From positions 1-18,545 of the forward strand of contig JBAWYD010000044.1 of assembly GCA_037143735.1 (NCBI GenBank): a stretch of 18,545 nt of DNA, given 5' to 3'. Below the pieces are notes generated by a model. The model searched no databases. It was not told where the DNA came from and saw nothing but the letters and a program-made list of their open reading frames with translations. Position numbers and translations under genes: made by a program. This DNA is from JAPLJQ01 sp037143735. GTDB taxonomy: Bacteria; Desulfobacterota; Syntrophia; Syntrophales; UBA2185. This document shows positions 1-7,605 of this stretch, piece by piece (the first letter of the stretch is position 1; every line of letters begins with the position of its first letter).

Positions 1-918
1 GACTCCCATGACGAATACAGAATCGCAGAACAGGTAGCAGAAACACTCGGCCGCAAGGCCAGAGTTGGTGTCCGCGTCAATATGCAGCTCAACTATCCTG
101 CCTGGGATAAATTCGGTTTCAGTCTGGAAAACGGCAAAGCCTACGAAATTTGCCGGCTCATTTCCCGCCACAGGTATCTGCAACTGACGGGCCTGCATTG
201 TCACGTCGGCACCTATGTCATCGATCTCGGCATTTACCGCCGTGCCATAGAGAACCTCATCTCCCTTGCCGTAAAGATTCGGAAAACGTTGGGTATTGAA
301 GTTACCTATCTCGATATCGGAGGTGGCTTCCCTTCAAGCAATACCCTTCATTCCCAACTTATGCCCGGCGAGACGATGTCGCCGACACCAGATCAATACG
401 CAGATGTTATTTGCGATATCATATCGAAAAAGGCCGGTGAATTCAATGAGCAGCCGTTGCTCATTCTGGAACCCGGGCGCAGCGTTGTGGACGAAAGCAT
501 GGTTCTCCTCTCAAGGATAATCGCTGTAAAGGAACGAGACGGCGGAAGCAGATTCGCTATCATCGACGCCGGGGTAAATCTCCTGCCCACAGCCTATTAT
601 TATAAACATGCCATCTCATCGAATCGTAACGCCCAGGAAAAGACAGAACGAGTCGACATTTTCGGCCCCCTTTGCATGCAGGTCGACGTGATCCGCAGGG
701 ACGTCATGCTTCCCCGGATACAGACCGGTGACATTCTGACCATTAAAAATGTGGGCGCCTACAACTTTTCTCAGTCCATGCCGTTCATCTTTCCCAGACC
801 GGCGGTGGTTCTGGTAAATAATGGTAATGCAGAGGTCCTGAGAAGGGCAGAAACATACGATGATCTCAAAGGACTTGAACGGGTGCCTGAAAGGTTATTA
901 CCTGCCGAGTCCATATAG
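1..918 (+). CDS. Fold-type III PLP-dependent decarboxylase (Orn/DAP/Arg decarboxylase family 2), 5' truncated by window
   Basis: The frame is open from base 1, so the start lies outside the window; about 305 residues are visible. Family motifs in order are the HCHVG strand (HxHxGS-like), a phosphate-binding DIGGG turn followed by FPS, the LEPGR motif, and near the C-terminus GPLCM and VGAYNFSQSMPF, which match the substrate/PLP-closing segments of diaminopimelate, ornithine and arginine decarboxylases. The PLP lysine would lie upstream and is not seen. The usual acidic residue after the active-site Cys (CE in DAP decarboxylases) is Met here (CMQVD), so I do not call it lysA; the substrate is unknown. 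It ends 20 bp before the urea-transporter-Sir2 fusion gene on the same strand, so the two are probably co-transcribed. An amino-acid or polyamine decarboxylase role is inferred from family only. Confidence 0.85.
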   Translation, partial: DSHDEYRIAEQVAETLGRKARVGVRVNMQLNYPAWDKFGFSLENGKAYEICRLISRHRYLQLTGLHCHVGTYVIDLGIYRRAIENLISLAVKIRKTLGIEVTYLDIGGGFPSSNTLHSQLMPGETMSPTPDQYADVICDIISKKAGEFNEQPLLILEPGRSVVDESMVLLSRIIAVKERDGGSRFAIIDAGVNLLPTAYYYKHAISSNRNAQEKTERVDIFGPLCMQVDVIRRDVMLPRIQTGDILTIKNVGAYNFSQSMPFIFPRPAVVLVNNGNAEVLRRAETYDDLKGLERVPERLLPAESI

Positions 919-938
919 CCGGCAGGATTCAAAGCATT

Positions 939-2900
939 ATGAACAACCGGGTAAAATTTCACGACGTATTGACGTTGTCCCAATGGGAGATGATTTGCGC
1001 CAAAGTCCGGCCTCTCCGCGTCATCGACACCATTCTACGCTCTTGCGGACAGCTTATTTTTGCCGATCACCCGCTGACGGGAATCTTGATGCTCGTTGCC
1101 ATGGCCATGCTTTCATCGGCAGCTTTTCTTTTTACGCTGACGGGTGCCTCTATCTCATCTCTATCCGCATTTCTTCTCAAGGAGGATAAATTTTACATCG
1201 CCAAAGGCATCTTCGGCTTTAACGGCGCCCTCCTTGGCATATTCTGGAGTTGGTACTTTCTCATCTCCGGCCCCTCGATTTTCATCTTTATGTGCATGGC
1301 CATCATTATAACCGTCGTTCAATCCGCTATGATGACATTGTTGTCTTACGGCCGCTACAATTTGCCGGTGATGAGTTTACCAGCTGTCGCCGTTTTTATA
1401 TTTTCCCTTCTTCTCATCTACTGGCTTGTTTTCAACGCCGGTGTTCTCTCTCCTCTGCAAATATACATTCCTCCGGATACACCGCTTATGCCGCTTTTTC
1501 AGATCATACCTCAAAACACTGAGGGTGTTTGGGGTTTTATGGCATCATACAAACTTCATGTTTGGGGAATTATCCTTGCCGGCATCTTCGTTCATTCGCG
1601 GATAAACTTTGCGGCGGCCATTTTTTTCACCGTTTCTGGTCTGCTATTCATGATGATTTTACCCCATCGATGGGTTCATATGGGCGCAGAGGTTTTTTTA
1701 GGTTTCAATATCCTTCCCCTGTCTATTGCTCTTTTCGGCCTGCTTATTGTAGCCAGCAGGCAGGCGTTTCTTTATACCTGTCTGGCATTCTTTGTATGCT
1801 TTGGCCTATGGTTCGTGATTTCCGATCTGTTCCTGAAGGCGAATCTCCCATTTTTAACCCTGCCGTTTAATCTGACGGTTATTGTCGCATTGGTGTTTGC
1901 GAAAATAACGGGGGTGGAACGATTCGGAATCGTCACCGTGCCTCTTGATAGGGTCACAACACCGGAGCATATCCTTAAAACGCATAAAGCCGCCTTAAGT
2001 AAAACTCCTCCCCGACAGGGCGGCCTTCCCCGGCAAGGACAATATTTTTATGAGAAGGCGGGAAGCGCCCCCGATCATCCAAATATCAGGCATGACATCC
2101 AACATATCCTGAGGGATAAAATTGCCTCCCTGAGGATTACGCGTAAAGATATCGGTCGATTTCTTGATCTTGTTTGCGGCTCAAATAAAATCAGCGTCCT
2201 CTCCGGCGCCGGAACCAGCACGGAATCCGGAATTCCCGATTTCAGAGGCAATTCATCATACTGGAGACAGTTTGGCTCCGAAGATTTTACCTATCAGAAC
2301 TTCTTGACCCGACAGGATGTCCGGGAACGCTACTGGGACATGGATCGTCATTTCTATCGGAGGATCACAACGGCCCGTCCGAATGATATACACAGGGCAA
2401 TTAAATGTCTGGACGAACAGGGGAAGCTTGACTGTGTCGTGACTCAAAACGTTGACGGTCTTTTTCAAAGGGCGGGTGTCGATCCCTCCAAGATCATCGA
2501 AGTACACGGAACTGCGCTTCGCGTCAATTGTCTGAATTGCGGAACGGTCTACCCGAGACAGGAGATTGAAGGGATTTTAGAGACGGGCGCGCAGGAACCC
2601 CATTGTCAAATATGTCACGGTCTACTCAAACCAATGACGATCCTTATGGGAGAAGATTTGAATCAGTCAATCCTCGGAGATGCCCTGTTCAGGATATGTT
2701 CTTCTGAATTGCTGCTCGTTATCGGAACCAGCCTTCAGGTGGATCCTGTGGCATCTATTCCTGAAATTGCTTGGCAAAAAGGTGTCAGAATTATCATCAT
2801 CAATCTGGATTCCACGACGAAAGATGGTCTCGCGGAGATGGTCATCAGACAGAATGGAGCAGGCTTTTTCAAAAGGATCATGAAATATTTAGATCGATGA
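939..2900 (+). CDS. Fusion protein: urea-transporter-like membrane domain + Sir2 (sirtuin) NAD-dependent deacylase
   Basis: One uninterrupted 653-codon frame. Residues about 28-325 are hydrophobic and carry urea-transporter (SLC14/UT) family marks in two internal repeats: GQLIFADHPLTG (37-48), GFNGALLG (93-100) and LPVMSLPA (142-149), then GFNILPLSIAL (255-265) and LPFLTLPFNL (303-312), followed by the usual VPLDRVTTPE tail (334-343). A linker of about 60 residues leads to a complete Sir2 domain (about 400-653): GAGTSTESGIPDFRG (423-437), TQNVDG (502-507), catalytic His524 in EVHGT, a zinc site of Cys531, Cys534, Cys556 and Cys559, and GTSL (596-599). Sir2 enzymes remove lysine acyl groups using NAD+. 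The YxxR signature of SIRT5-type desuccinylases appears as YWDM (465-468), so a deacetylase-type pocket is more likely. Bacterial UT and Sir2 proteins are normally separate; I know of no described fusion of this kind. The ATG is preceded by a modest AGGA. Confidence 0.9.
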   Translation: MNNRVKFHDVLTLSQWEMICAKVRPLRVIDTILRSCGQLIFADHPLTGILMLVAMAMLSSAAFLFTLTGASISSLSAFLLKEDKFYIAKGIFGFNGALLGIFWSWYFLISGPSIFIFMCMAIIITVVQSAMMTLLSYGRYNLPVMSLPAVAVFIFSLLLIYWLVFNAGVLSPLQIYIPPDTPLMPLFQIIPQNTEGVWGFMASYKLHVWGIILAGIFVHSRINFAAAIFFTVSGLLFMMILPHRWVHMGAEVFLGFNILPLSIALFGLLIVASRQAFLYTCLAFFVCFGLWFVISDLFLKANLPFLTLPFNLTVIVALVFAKITGVERFGIVTVPLDRVTTPEHILKTHKAALSKTPPRQGGLPRQGQYFYEKAGSAPDHPNIRHDIQHILRDKIASLRITRKDIGRFLDLVCGSNKISVLSGAGTSTESGIPDFRGNSSYWRQFGSEDFTYQNFLTRQDVRERYWDMDRHFYRRITTARPNDIHRAIKCLDEQGKLDCVVTQNVDGLFQRAGVDPSKIIEVHGTALRVNCLNCGTVYPRQEIEGILETGAQEPHCQICHGLLKPMTILMGEDLNQSILGDALFRICSSELLLVIGTSLQVDPVASIPEIAWQKGVRIIIINLDSTTKDGLAEMVIRQNGAGFFKRIMKYLDR

Positions 2901-2941
2901 GCTTGCGGATTTTCAGAGGCTCACAGATAACGTGCATGGTT

Positions 2942-4993
2942 TCATTTGATCAATGCCTTCGCCGCCTCGACGACGCGTTGGACGGTGATACCGAATTTCT
3001 CATATAGAATTTTCGATGGCGCGCTCGCACCAAAACGATCCATTCCAACAGTCGCTCCATCCAGACCCACATAATGCTCCCAGCCCAGCCTGATACCCGC
3101 TTCAACGGCAACCCGTGCCCTGACTTCCAATGGCAACACATCATTGCGGTATCCCGCCGGCTGACGGTCAAATATCTCCCAGCTTGGAAGGGATACGACC
3201 CGCACCTTCAACCCCCCGGATGACAGGGCTTTTGCCGCTTCCAGAGTTAAAATCACTTCCGAGCCCGTACCGATGAGAATCACATCAGGCAGACCGTTAC
3301 CCGTATCCAGAAGGATGTATCCCCCCTGCTGAAGACCGGTGGCCGGCGAAAGTTCCAGCCGACTCAAAACCGGTAAGTTCTGGCGGGTAAAGATCAAAGC
3401 GGTCGGACCTCTTTGATTGAGGAGCGCGGCGCGCCAGGCTTCCACCGTTTCATTGGCATCGGCAGGACGAATCACGGTTAAATTGGGTACGGCACGCAGA
3501 TTCATGACGTGCTCGACGGGTTGATGTGTCGGTCCGTCTTCTCCCAGGCCAATACTGTCATGGGTAAAGACAAAAATGACCCGGAGTCCCATCAGCGCCG
3601 CCAAGCGAATGGGAGGACGCATATAATCGGAAAAGGTCAAAAACGTTGCCGTATAGGGGATAAAACCCCCGTGGAGGGCCATGCCCACGGCAATGGCGCC
3701 CATGGCGTGCTCACGTACACCAAAATGAATATTCCGCCCCCCGTAGCCCCATTCACCACCGACGGCGCCCTGTATGTCTTTCTGGGCACCGGGTTGCTGA
3801 AAATCACCATACCCCTTAAGCCAGGTGAACGTTGAAGGGTTCAGATCAGCCGAGCCGCCCATGAGCTCCGGCAGTCGGGGAGCAAGGATCTGCATGACAG
3901 ATTCTGAAGCCTTGCGGGTCGCAATATCTTTGGATCCCGCCTCATAAAAGGGAAGCGCCCTATCCCAGTCATCGGGAAAATCGCCTTTCATAATCCGTCT
4001 GAATTCGGCTGACAGATCCGGGAATTCATCCTGATATCCGGCAAAATCCTGTTCCCATTGGGTCTCCATGTTTTTACCACGGACTCTCGATTGACGGAAA
4101 AAATCCCGCACATCTTCGGGAATAAAAAAGGCCGGTTCCAGGGGCCAGCCGAGACGATTTTTTGCCGCCTGCAATTCATCCATTCCCAGAGGTGAACCAT
4201 GAGACTCAAACGTTCCCTCCTTATGAGGAGCTCCGTAACCAATGGTTGTCCGGATAAAAATGATGGACGGACGTCCCGCCTCAGCCCTCGCTTCTTTCAA
4301 AGCATGGTCGATGGCGGCAATGTCGTTGCCGTCGTCCACGTATATGACCTGCCATCCATAGGCATCATATCTCTTCCCACCATCCTCGGTAAAGGTGAGT
4401 GCCGTGGACCCGGCAAGAGAAATGCGGTTGTCGTCATAGAGGACGATCAGTTTACCTAATCCCAGATGTCCTGCAAGGGAACATGTCTCGGAGGCGACGC
4501 CTTCCATCAGGTCTCCATCGCTGGCAAATACGTACGTAAAATGATCAACAATCCCATGACCGGGACGATTATATTTTGCCGCAAGATGAGCCTCCGCAAT
4601 GGCCATACCCACGGCATTGCCGAGTCCCTGTCCGAGGGGGCCTGTCGTCACTTCAACGCCCGGGGTACATGGACGTTCCGGATGACCGGGGGTCTTGCTC
4701 TCCCACTGGCGAAATGCCTCCAGATCGGAAAGATCAAGATCGTAACCTGTAAGATGGAGGAGAGCATAAAGAAGCATGGAAGCATGGCCGGCCGAAAGGA
4801 CGAAACGGTCTCGATTTGTCCAAAGAGAGTTTGCAGGGCTATGCTTCAGATGGTGCATCCAGAGGGTGTAGGCCATGACTGCTGCGCCCATCGGCATCCC
4901 CGGGTGACCCGATTTGGCCTTTTCCACAGCATCTACAGCCAGAAAACGGATTGTATTGATGCATCTTTCTTCAAAACTCTTTTGATCGGTCAT
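2942..4993 (-). CDS. tkt: Transketolase
   Basis: This thiamine-diphosphate enzyme transfers two-carbon ketol units in the non-oxidative pentose phosphate pathway. The 683 residues match the usual full length. Visible marks are GHPGMPMGAA (29-38, with His30), SAGHAS around His70, GPLGQG (119-124), the ThDP/metal motif SDGDLMEG (158-165) ending in DDN, and a pyrimidine-domain segment HDSIGLGEDGPTHQP. The frame extends upstream to 5056, but I choose the ATG at 4993 because AAGGGAGA lies just upstream and the sequence MTDQKSFEER begins at the family's normal position; the extra 21 residues look non-coding. It converges with the UT-Sir2 gene (41 bp between stops) and diverges from the patatin gene, so it is probably its own transcription unit. 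In an anaerobe its likely job is pentose supply for biosynthesis. Confidence 0.96.
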   Translation of the reverse strand: MTDQKSFEERCINTIRFLAVDAVEKAKSGHPGMPMGAAVMAYTLWMHHLKHSPANSLWTNRDRFVLSAGHASMLLYALLHLTGYDLDLSDLEAFRQWESKTPGHPERPCTPGVEVTTGPLGQGLGNAVGMAIAEAHLAAKYNRPGHGIVDHFTYVFASDGDLMEGVASETCSLAGHLGLGKLIVLYDDNRISLAGSTALTFTEDGGKRYDAYGWQVIYVDDGNDIAAIDHALKEARAEAGRPSIIFIRTTIGYGAPHKEGTFESHGSPLGMDELQAAKNRLGWPLEPAFFIPEDVRDFFRQSRVRGKNMETQWEQDFAGYQDEFPDLSAEFRRIMKGDFPDDWDRALPFYEAGSKDIATRKASESVMQILAPRLPELMGGSADLNPSTFTWLKGYGDFQQPGAQKDIQGAVGGEWGYGGRNIHFGVREHAMGAIAVGMALHGGFIPYTATFLTFSDYMRPPIRLAALMGLRVIFVFTHDSIGLGEDGPTHQPVEHVMNLRAVPNLTVIRPADANETVEAWRAALLNQRGPTALIFTRQNLPVLSRLELSPATGLQQGGYILLDTGNGLPDVILIGTGSEVILTLEAAKALSSGGLKVRVVSLPSWEIFDRQPAGYRNDVLPLEVRARVAVEAGIRLGWEHYVGLDGATVGMDRFGASAPSKILYEKFGITVQRVVEAAKALIK

Positions 4994-5104
4994 GTCACGT
5001 CTCCCTTGGTCATGAAGTGTATGGCAGTTTATATACCAAGAAAAAGGGTTAGACAAGAAGATTAGATAAAATCGACAGGAAATGATCGACAGGACAGAAA
5101 AATG

Positions 5105-5133
5105 TTAAAGTTTGAGCATTTTGATGGTAAAAT
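5105..5133 (+). promoter_or_regulatory. Possible sigma70-type promoter for the patatin-like gene
   Basis: TTAAAG (5105-5110), a 17-base spacer, then TAAAAT (5128-5133), about 40 bp upstream of the start at 5175. The -10 is a five-of-six match but the -35 is weak. The call rests on position in the divergent intergenic region only. Confidence 0.35.
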
Positions 5134-5174
5134 ACTCATAGCGAAAAAAATCAAATAAAGGAATTTATGAGATC

Positions 5175-6077
5175 ATGAAATGGTGGAGTCAACGCATCGG
5201 TCTGGCCCTTGGTGGAGGAGGAGCCCGGGGGCTCACTCACATCGGCGTGTTAAAAGTATTTGAAGAGGAGGGAATCCCCATTCATGTCATTGCGGGAACC
5301 AGCATCGGCGCTCTGGTCGGGGGGGCTTATGCCAGCGGCACATCCCCCGATGAACTGCAAAAGAAAGTTCAGGCTTATATCGCAAGCTCCGACTTTCAAT
5401 CTTCCGCCATCCATGCCATTGCCTCATTATATGAAAAGGAGGGGGGCCTGACGCAGAAAATCCAGAGCTTTTTAAAGAATCAGTTCTATCTGATACAGAT
5501 GCTATTCAAACCCGGAATTTTATCGGTAAATGATGTACGGTCTATGATCCATTCTTTTATTCCAGATATTAATATAGAAGACACACATGTTCCCTTTCGG
5601 GCTGTGGCTACGGACCTCATCAGCGGCGAAAAAATCGTCTTCTCCGCGGGATCCCTGAGACAGGCCGTAATGGCGAGTTGCGCCGTACCTGGGGCGATAG
5701 AACCGCTGAAGGAAAAAGAAAGGCTTCTGGCCGATGGTGGCATTATCAGTTTGATTCCCGTAAGTGTCGCAAGAGAAGCGGGGGCGGATATCGTCATTGC
5801 CGTGGCTGTAGACCGTGATATTCGTCTGGATGATGAATTGAAAACAGCGATGGACATCTACTACAGGGCAAGCGAAATTACGACAGACAAACTGGAAAAG
5901 TATGAGTTGATGGAAGCGGATGTGGTCATACGCCCCGATGTAAAAAACTTGCACTGGTCAAATTTCTCTCAGGCCATAGACCTGATCACGGAAGGCGAAA
6001 AGGCAACGAGAGAAAACCTGGCCAAAATCCGCCGTGCCATGAATATTTTTAACAGGTGGTTTAAAAAAGGGCGTTAA
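5175..6077 (+). CDS. Patatin-like phospholipase / NTE-family serine hydrolase
   Basis: A 300-residue protein with the complete patatin catalytic dyad architecture: an oxyanion-hole glycine loop GGGGARG (13-19), the nucleophile motif GTSIG with Ser43, and the catalytic Asp in DGG (187-189). The family (RssA/YchK/NTE type) hydrolyses ester bonds in phospholipids or acyl lipids. There is no signal peptide or clear membrane segment, so it is probably cytosolic or peripheral. The first ATG upstream (5167) hits a stop at once; 5175 follows an AAAGGA with a long spacing. Its 3' end overlaps the convergent SAP-protein gene by 4 bp. The true substrate cannot be read from the sequence. Confidence 0.9.
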   Translation: MKWWSQRIGLALGGGGARGLTHIGVLKVFEEEGIPIHVIAGTSIGALVGGAYASGTSPDELQKKVQAYIASSDFQSSAIHAIASLYEKEGGLTQKIQSFLKNQFYLIQMLFKPGILSVNDVRSMIHSFIPDINIEDTHVPFRAVATDLISGEKIVFSAGSLRQAVMASCAVPGAIEPLKEKERLLADGGIISLIPVSVAREAGADIVIAVAVDRDIRLDDELKTAMDIYYRASEITTDKLEKYELMEADVVIRPDVKNLHWSNFSQAIDLITEGEKATRENLAKIRRAMNIFNRWFKKGR

Positions 6078-6286
6078 ACCCGATCCTTCTTGCCTTTCTC
6101 ATTTACAGACAGACAATCATCCAGCCAGAGGCACGTGTACTCCTCGCAATATTCAACCCTCGGTGTTCCATAGCACTCAATATTATTTTCCACTCTCTGG
6201 ATGGCCAGGATCATGTCCGTTTTCTTCATCTGAAACGTGTTGATACCGACACCTTTGGCCATTTTTTGAATGTCATTGAACTTCAT
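6074..6286 (-). CDS. Small SAP-like domain protein with four cysteines
   Basis: This 70-residue protein begins with a SAP/Rho-N-like helix-turn-helix pattern (MKFNDIQKMAKGVGI, then KKTDMILAIQ), a fold used to bind nucleic acid. A second half carries Cys38, Cys47, Cys52 and Cys58, ending in CLWLDDC, a possible metal-binding or disulfide arrangement. A strong AGGAGGT lies just upstream of the ATG, which supports it as a real gene despite its size. It sits 49 bp downstream of the lipoprotein gene on the same strand and ends 4 bp inside the convergent patatin gene. I recall similar short SAP proteins as hypothetical genes in deltaproteobacteria, but their function is unknown. Confidence 0.75.
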   Translation of the reverse strand: MKFNDIQKMAKGVGINTFQMKKTDMILAIQRVENNIECYGTPRVEYCEEYTCLWLDDCLSVNEKGKKDRV

Positions 6287-6335
6287 GATTGCGCACCTCC
6301 TGTATGTGAATTCTTTCCGTATGAAAATGAAGCAG

Positions 6336-7088
6336 CTAAGGGCCCGTAACCACTATCACATGAAAACCAGAGGGCCAGGTCAAAGGTTTAGCAATGGCGC
6401 CGCCACCTAACTGCTTCGCCACCTGTTGCGCTTCACTCTTGTGATCCGGAGCAAAGTAAATCGTAATCACATCGAAATTCGATCGTGGAGCCAGTCCGGT
6501 GTTTTCAATCTTGTACCCCAATTTTTTCAACTTTTCCGACATTGCCCTTGCAGAAGACATTTTACCATTTCCGCTCAAAACCTTCACACTGAGAACCTTC
6601 GGCTCCACTCCCTTTTCAACCGTCGTTGTTTGAGGGGCATCCTTTTTGTCAACATCCGCTTTTGGATCATGTTTCACACCTTCCTTTTCAGGACCGGAAT
6701 TCTCAGACTTCTTGTCTTCAACAGTGATCGTTTTTTCCTTCAGAGGGCTTATCTGATCTTTCAGAAGTCCCTCTTCCTTGTCGGCTTTTTCAATGTTTTT
6801 TTGCTTTCCTTCTCCGGCCTGCTGACGTTCTTTTTTCAGATCCGCCACTTCCGATCTCAGTTCTTCCACTTCATCATTCAGATTCGTTATCTCTATATTC
6901 ATTTGATCAATGGCTGCCTGCTTTTCGCCAACAATACGCTGACAGGATTCATTGTCCTGTTTAAGCCGCTCAACGTCGCTTTGCAATCCATTACTTAAAC
7001 CGCTGGTTGAATGGGCAGGTCCCGCACATCCTGCATTCATGAAACAAAAAACAAGGATAATGGCACTATACAATAACCTCATAAACAT
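6336..7088 (-). CDS. Coiled-coil lipoprotein with C-terminal LytR_C-like domain
   Basis: A 250-residue envelope protein. Residues 1-20 form a lipoprotein signal peptide ending in a lipobox-like NAGC with Cys21 as the lipidation site. Residues about 36-90 have heptad-like charged/hydrophobic spacing typical of a coiled coil. Residues about 91-165 are a low-complexity Lys/Glu/Asp-rich linker. Residues about 166-250 match the LytR_C (LytR/CpsA/Psr C-terminal) pattern: VKVLSGNGKMSSARAMSEKL, then GYKIENTG and a DVITIYF strand. A GGGAGGTG precedes the ATG at 7088. The family suggests a cell-wall- or envelope-associated role, but no specific activity is known. It is a plausible substrate of the Lgt encoded in the same run of genes. 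It is preceded by CutA and followed by the SAP protein. Confidence 0.85.
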   Translation of the reverse strand: MFMRLLYSAIILVFCFMNAGCAGPAHSTSGLSNGLQSDVERLKQDNESCQRIVGEKQAAIDQMNIEITNLNDEVEELRSEVADLKKERQQAGEGKQKNIEKADKEEGLLKDQISPLKEKTITVEDKKSENSGPEKEGVKHDPKADVDKKDAPQTTTVEKGVEPKVLSVKVLSGNGKMSSARAMSEKLKKLGYKIENTGLAPRSNFDVITIYFAPDHKSEAQQVAKQLGGGAIAKPLTWPSGFHVIVVTGP

Positions 7089-7110
7089 CGGTCACCTCCC
7101 CCTTGCAGTC

Positions 7111-7138
7111 ATTATATCTTTTGTTTTGCAGCATAACA
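7111..7138 (-). promoter_or_regulatory. Possible promoter for the lipoprotein gene
   Basis: On the minus strand a perfect TATAAT occupies 7116-7111, with a poor -35 (TGTTAT, 7138-7133) 16 bases upstream. Transcription would start about 16 bases before the ATG at 7088, just leaving room for the strong ribosome-binding site. The gap from CutA (141 bp) also contains the inverted repeat CCTTGATT/AATCAAAGG (about 7160-7178), which could be a weak terminator or regulatory hairpin. Confidence 0.4.
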
Positions 7139-7229
7139 GGCAACGCCCGAAAGGGCAACCTTTGATTGGAATCAAGGGCAGCATTCACAGTGATCGGTGT
7201 TGGGTCTTCCACGTCCGCCAGTTTCCCCG

Positions 7230-7556
7230 TCAGCCTTTTTGAATCAATGTACTGTCAAGCCATTCCAGATAGTCCTTACTCCCTGCAATCAGAGGCACGG
7301 CGATGATCTCAGGAACTTCGTAAGGATGAACGGATTTAATGATCTTTTCAATGTCTCCGTACAGGTCATGCCTGCTTTTAATGATGCATTGCCATTCTTC
7401 CGCCGTTTCAACCTGCCCCTTCCAGCGGTAGATACTTGTTACGGGCCCCAATATTTGAACACATCCCGCCAGCTTTCTATCAACCATGATTTTGGCGATT
7501 TTATCCGCATCCTGCCTTTTTCCCGTTGTCGTGATGACCTGAATATACGATTCCAT
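7230..7556 (-). CDS. cutA: CutA-type divalent cation tolerance protein
   Basis: A 108-residue protein matching CutA over its full length: GCVQILGPVTSIYRWKG (31-47), an EEWQCIIKS strand, the signature HPYEVPEI (77-84), and a C-terminal DYLEWL. CutA forms trimers; it was linked to copper tolerance in E. coli but its biochemical role is unsettled. The frame stays open upstream to an ATG at 7619, but the added residues come from a G-rich heptamer repeat and overlap the methyltransferase gene. I choose the ATG at 7556, with GAGGTGGAAGGA directly upstream. It lies 25 bp after the methyltransferase stop, so the two are probably co-transcribed. Confidence 0.93.
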   Translation of the reverse strand: MESYIQVITTTGKRQDADKIAKIMVDRKLAGCVQILGPVTSIYRWKGQVETAEEWQCIIKSRHDLYGDIEKIIKSVHPYEVPEIIAVPLIAGSKDYLEWLDSTLIQKG

Positions 7557-7570
7557 TCCTTCCACCTCTG

Positions 7571-7605
7571 ATCCCTGTCCCCTAATCCCTGCTCCCTGTC
7601 CCCTG
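7571..7605. repeat. Five tandem 7-bp units, CAGGGAN/TAGGGGA type
   Basis: On the plus strand the units are ATCCCTG, TCCCCTA, ATCCCTG, CTCCCTG and TCCCCTG. On the minus strand they read as CAGGGGA, CAGGGAG, CAGGGAT, TAGGGGA and CAGGGAT. The array spans the stop codon of the RNA methyltransferase and encodes its last few residues. Such G-rich heptamer arrays behave as microsatellites and can vary in copy number. Confidence 0.8.

Noticed and set aside
4994..5056. Longer N-terminus of transketolase
   Set aside because: The extra 21 residues do not resemble the family, and the downstream ATG has a good ribosome-binding site.
4466..5065. 199-codon plus-strand frame
   Set aside because: It lies antisense to the N-terminal part of transketolase, has no recognisable family and reflects that gene's codon bias.
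6426..6998. 190-codon plus-strand frame opposite the lipoprotein gene
   Set aside because: Phe/Arg-rich translation antisense to a Lys/Glu-rich coiled coil; a compositional shadow.
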